A stretch of 21,979 nucleotides of DNA, taken from contig JAFXRA010000063.1 in assembly GCA_017526725.1 (NCBI GenBank), forward strand, positions 1 through 21,979, given 5' to 3'. Below are positions 21,974 through 21,979 of this stretch, in pieces (position 1 is the first letter of the stretch; each line of letters starts with the position of its first letter). The notes beneath the pieces are model-generated. The model saw only the letters and a program-made list of their open reading frames with translations. It was not told the DNA's origin and searched no databases. Both the position numbers and the translations under genes were made by a program. This DNA comes from Candidatus Rifleibacteriota bacterium (GTDB lineage Bacteria > Riflebacteria > Ozemobacteria > Ozemobacterales > Ozemobacteraceae).

Positions 21974-21979
21974 AATTAC

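Overview
The window reads as about 22 kb of chromosome from an AT-rich, Gram-negative (diderm) bacterium. Evidence for a second membrane is a TolC-type outer-membrane factor next to a MacA/MacB-type pump. Shine-Dalgarno sites (AGGAGG-like) and sigma70-type promoters are easy to see. Coding density is moderate and the intergenic spaces are packed with small palindromic repeats. The gene content does not name a phylum; a poorly sampled diderm lineage is plausible, but that is a guess.

Layout, left to right. (1) 1-347: repeat-rich leader with an extended -10 promoter, then an L-fucose/arabinose isomerase-like gene (348-1565). (2) 1566-1874: repeats and the remnant of a four-helix-bundle (23S rRNA intervening-sequence) gene. 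(3) hflX on the minus strand (1875-3158) with a clear promoter, followed by about 575 bp of hairpin repeats. (4) A plus-strand group: a highly charged tail-anchored protein, an alpha/beta hydrolase and a TrmO/TsaA-type tRNA methyltransferase; the last two are translationally coupled. (5) A second group: a free-standing Hint-fold protein (5953-7074), the PcrA/UvrD helicase (7086-9374) and a membrane-anchored CBM48-like protein with two CxxCx4CxxC motifs (9404-9922). (6) A 1020-residue sensor with a PocR-like N-terminus, four GAF domains and an HD-GYP domain, closed by a strong terminator. (7) An efflux operon: tolC-like, macA-like, and macB split into ATPase and permease genes. (8) An ABC-2-type exporter: ATPase plus a 588-residue 12-TM membrane protein. 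(9) Repeats again, and a near-consensus promoter firing out of the right edge.

The most interesting item is the Hint protein. Its whole length has the architecture of the inteins that interrupt UvrD/PcrA helicases between DDQ and SIYSWRGA. Here it is a separate gene directly upstream of an uninterrupted pcrA. Its initiator Met stands where the intein Cys1 would be, the C-terminal His-Asn is Met-Cys, and the block B His is Gln. It therefore looks like an intein that escaped its host gene, lost splicing, and was kept as a stand-alone gene translationally coupled to the helicase.

The second theme is the repeats. Arrays of very short hairpins with variable stems and GNA/GNNA loops are separated by a conserved GTCCCACA/GTCTCACA octamer and bordered by nonamer tracts. 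A ~76-bp palindrome occurs four times, twice alone and twice at the centre of a larger TGTCCGAAAAC-ended MITE. One MITE copy sits inside another hairpin repeat with an 8-bp target duplication.
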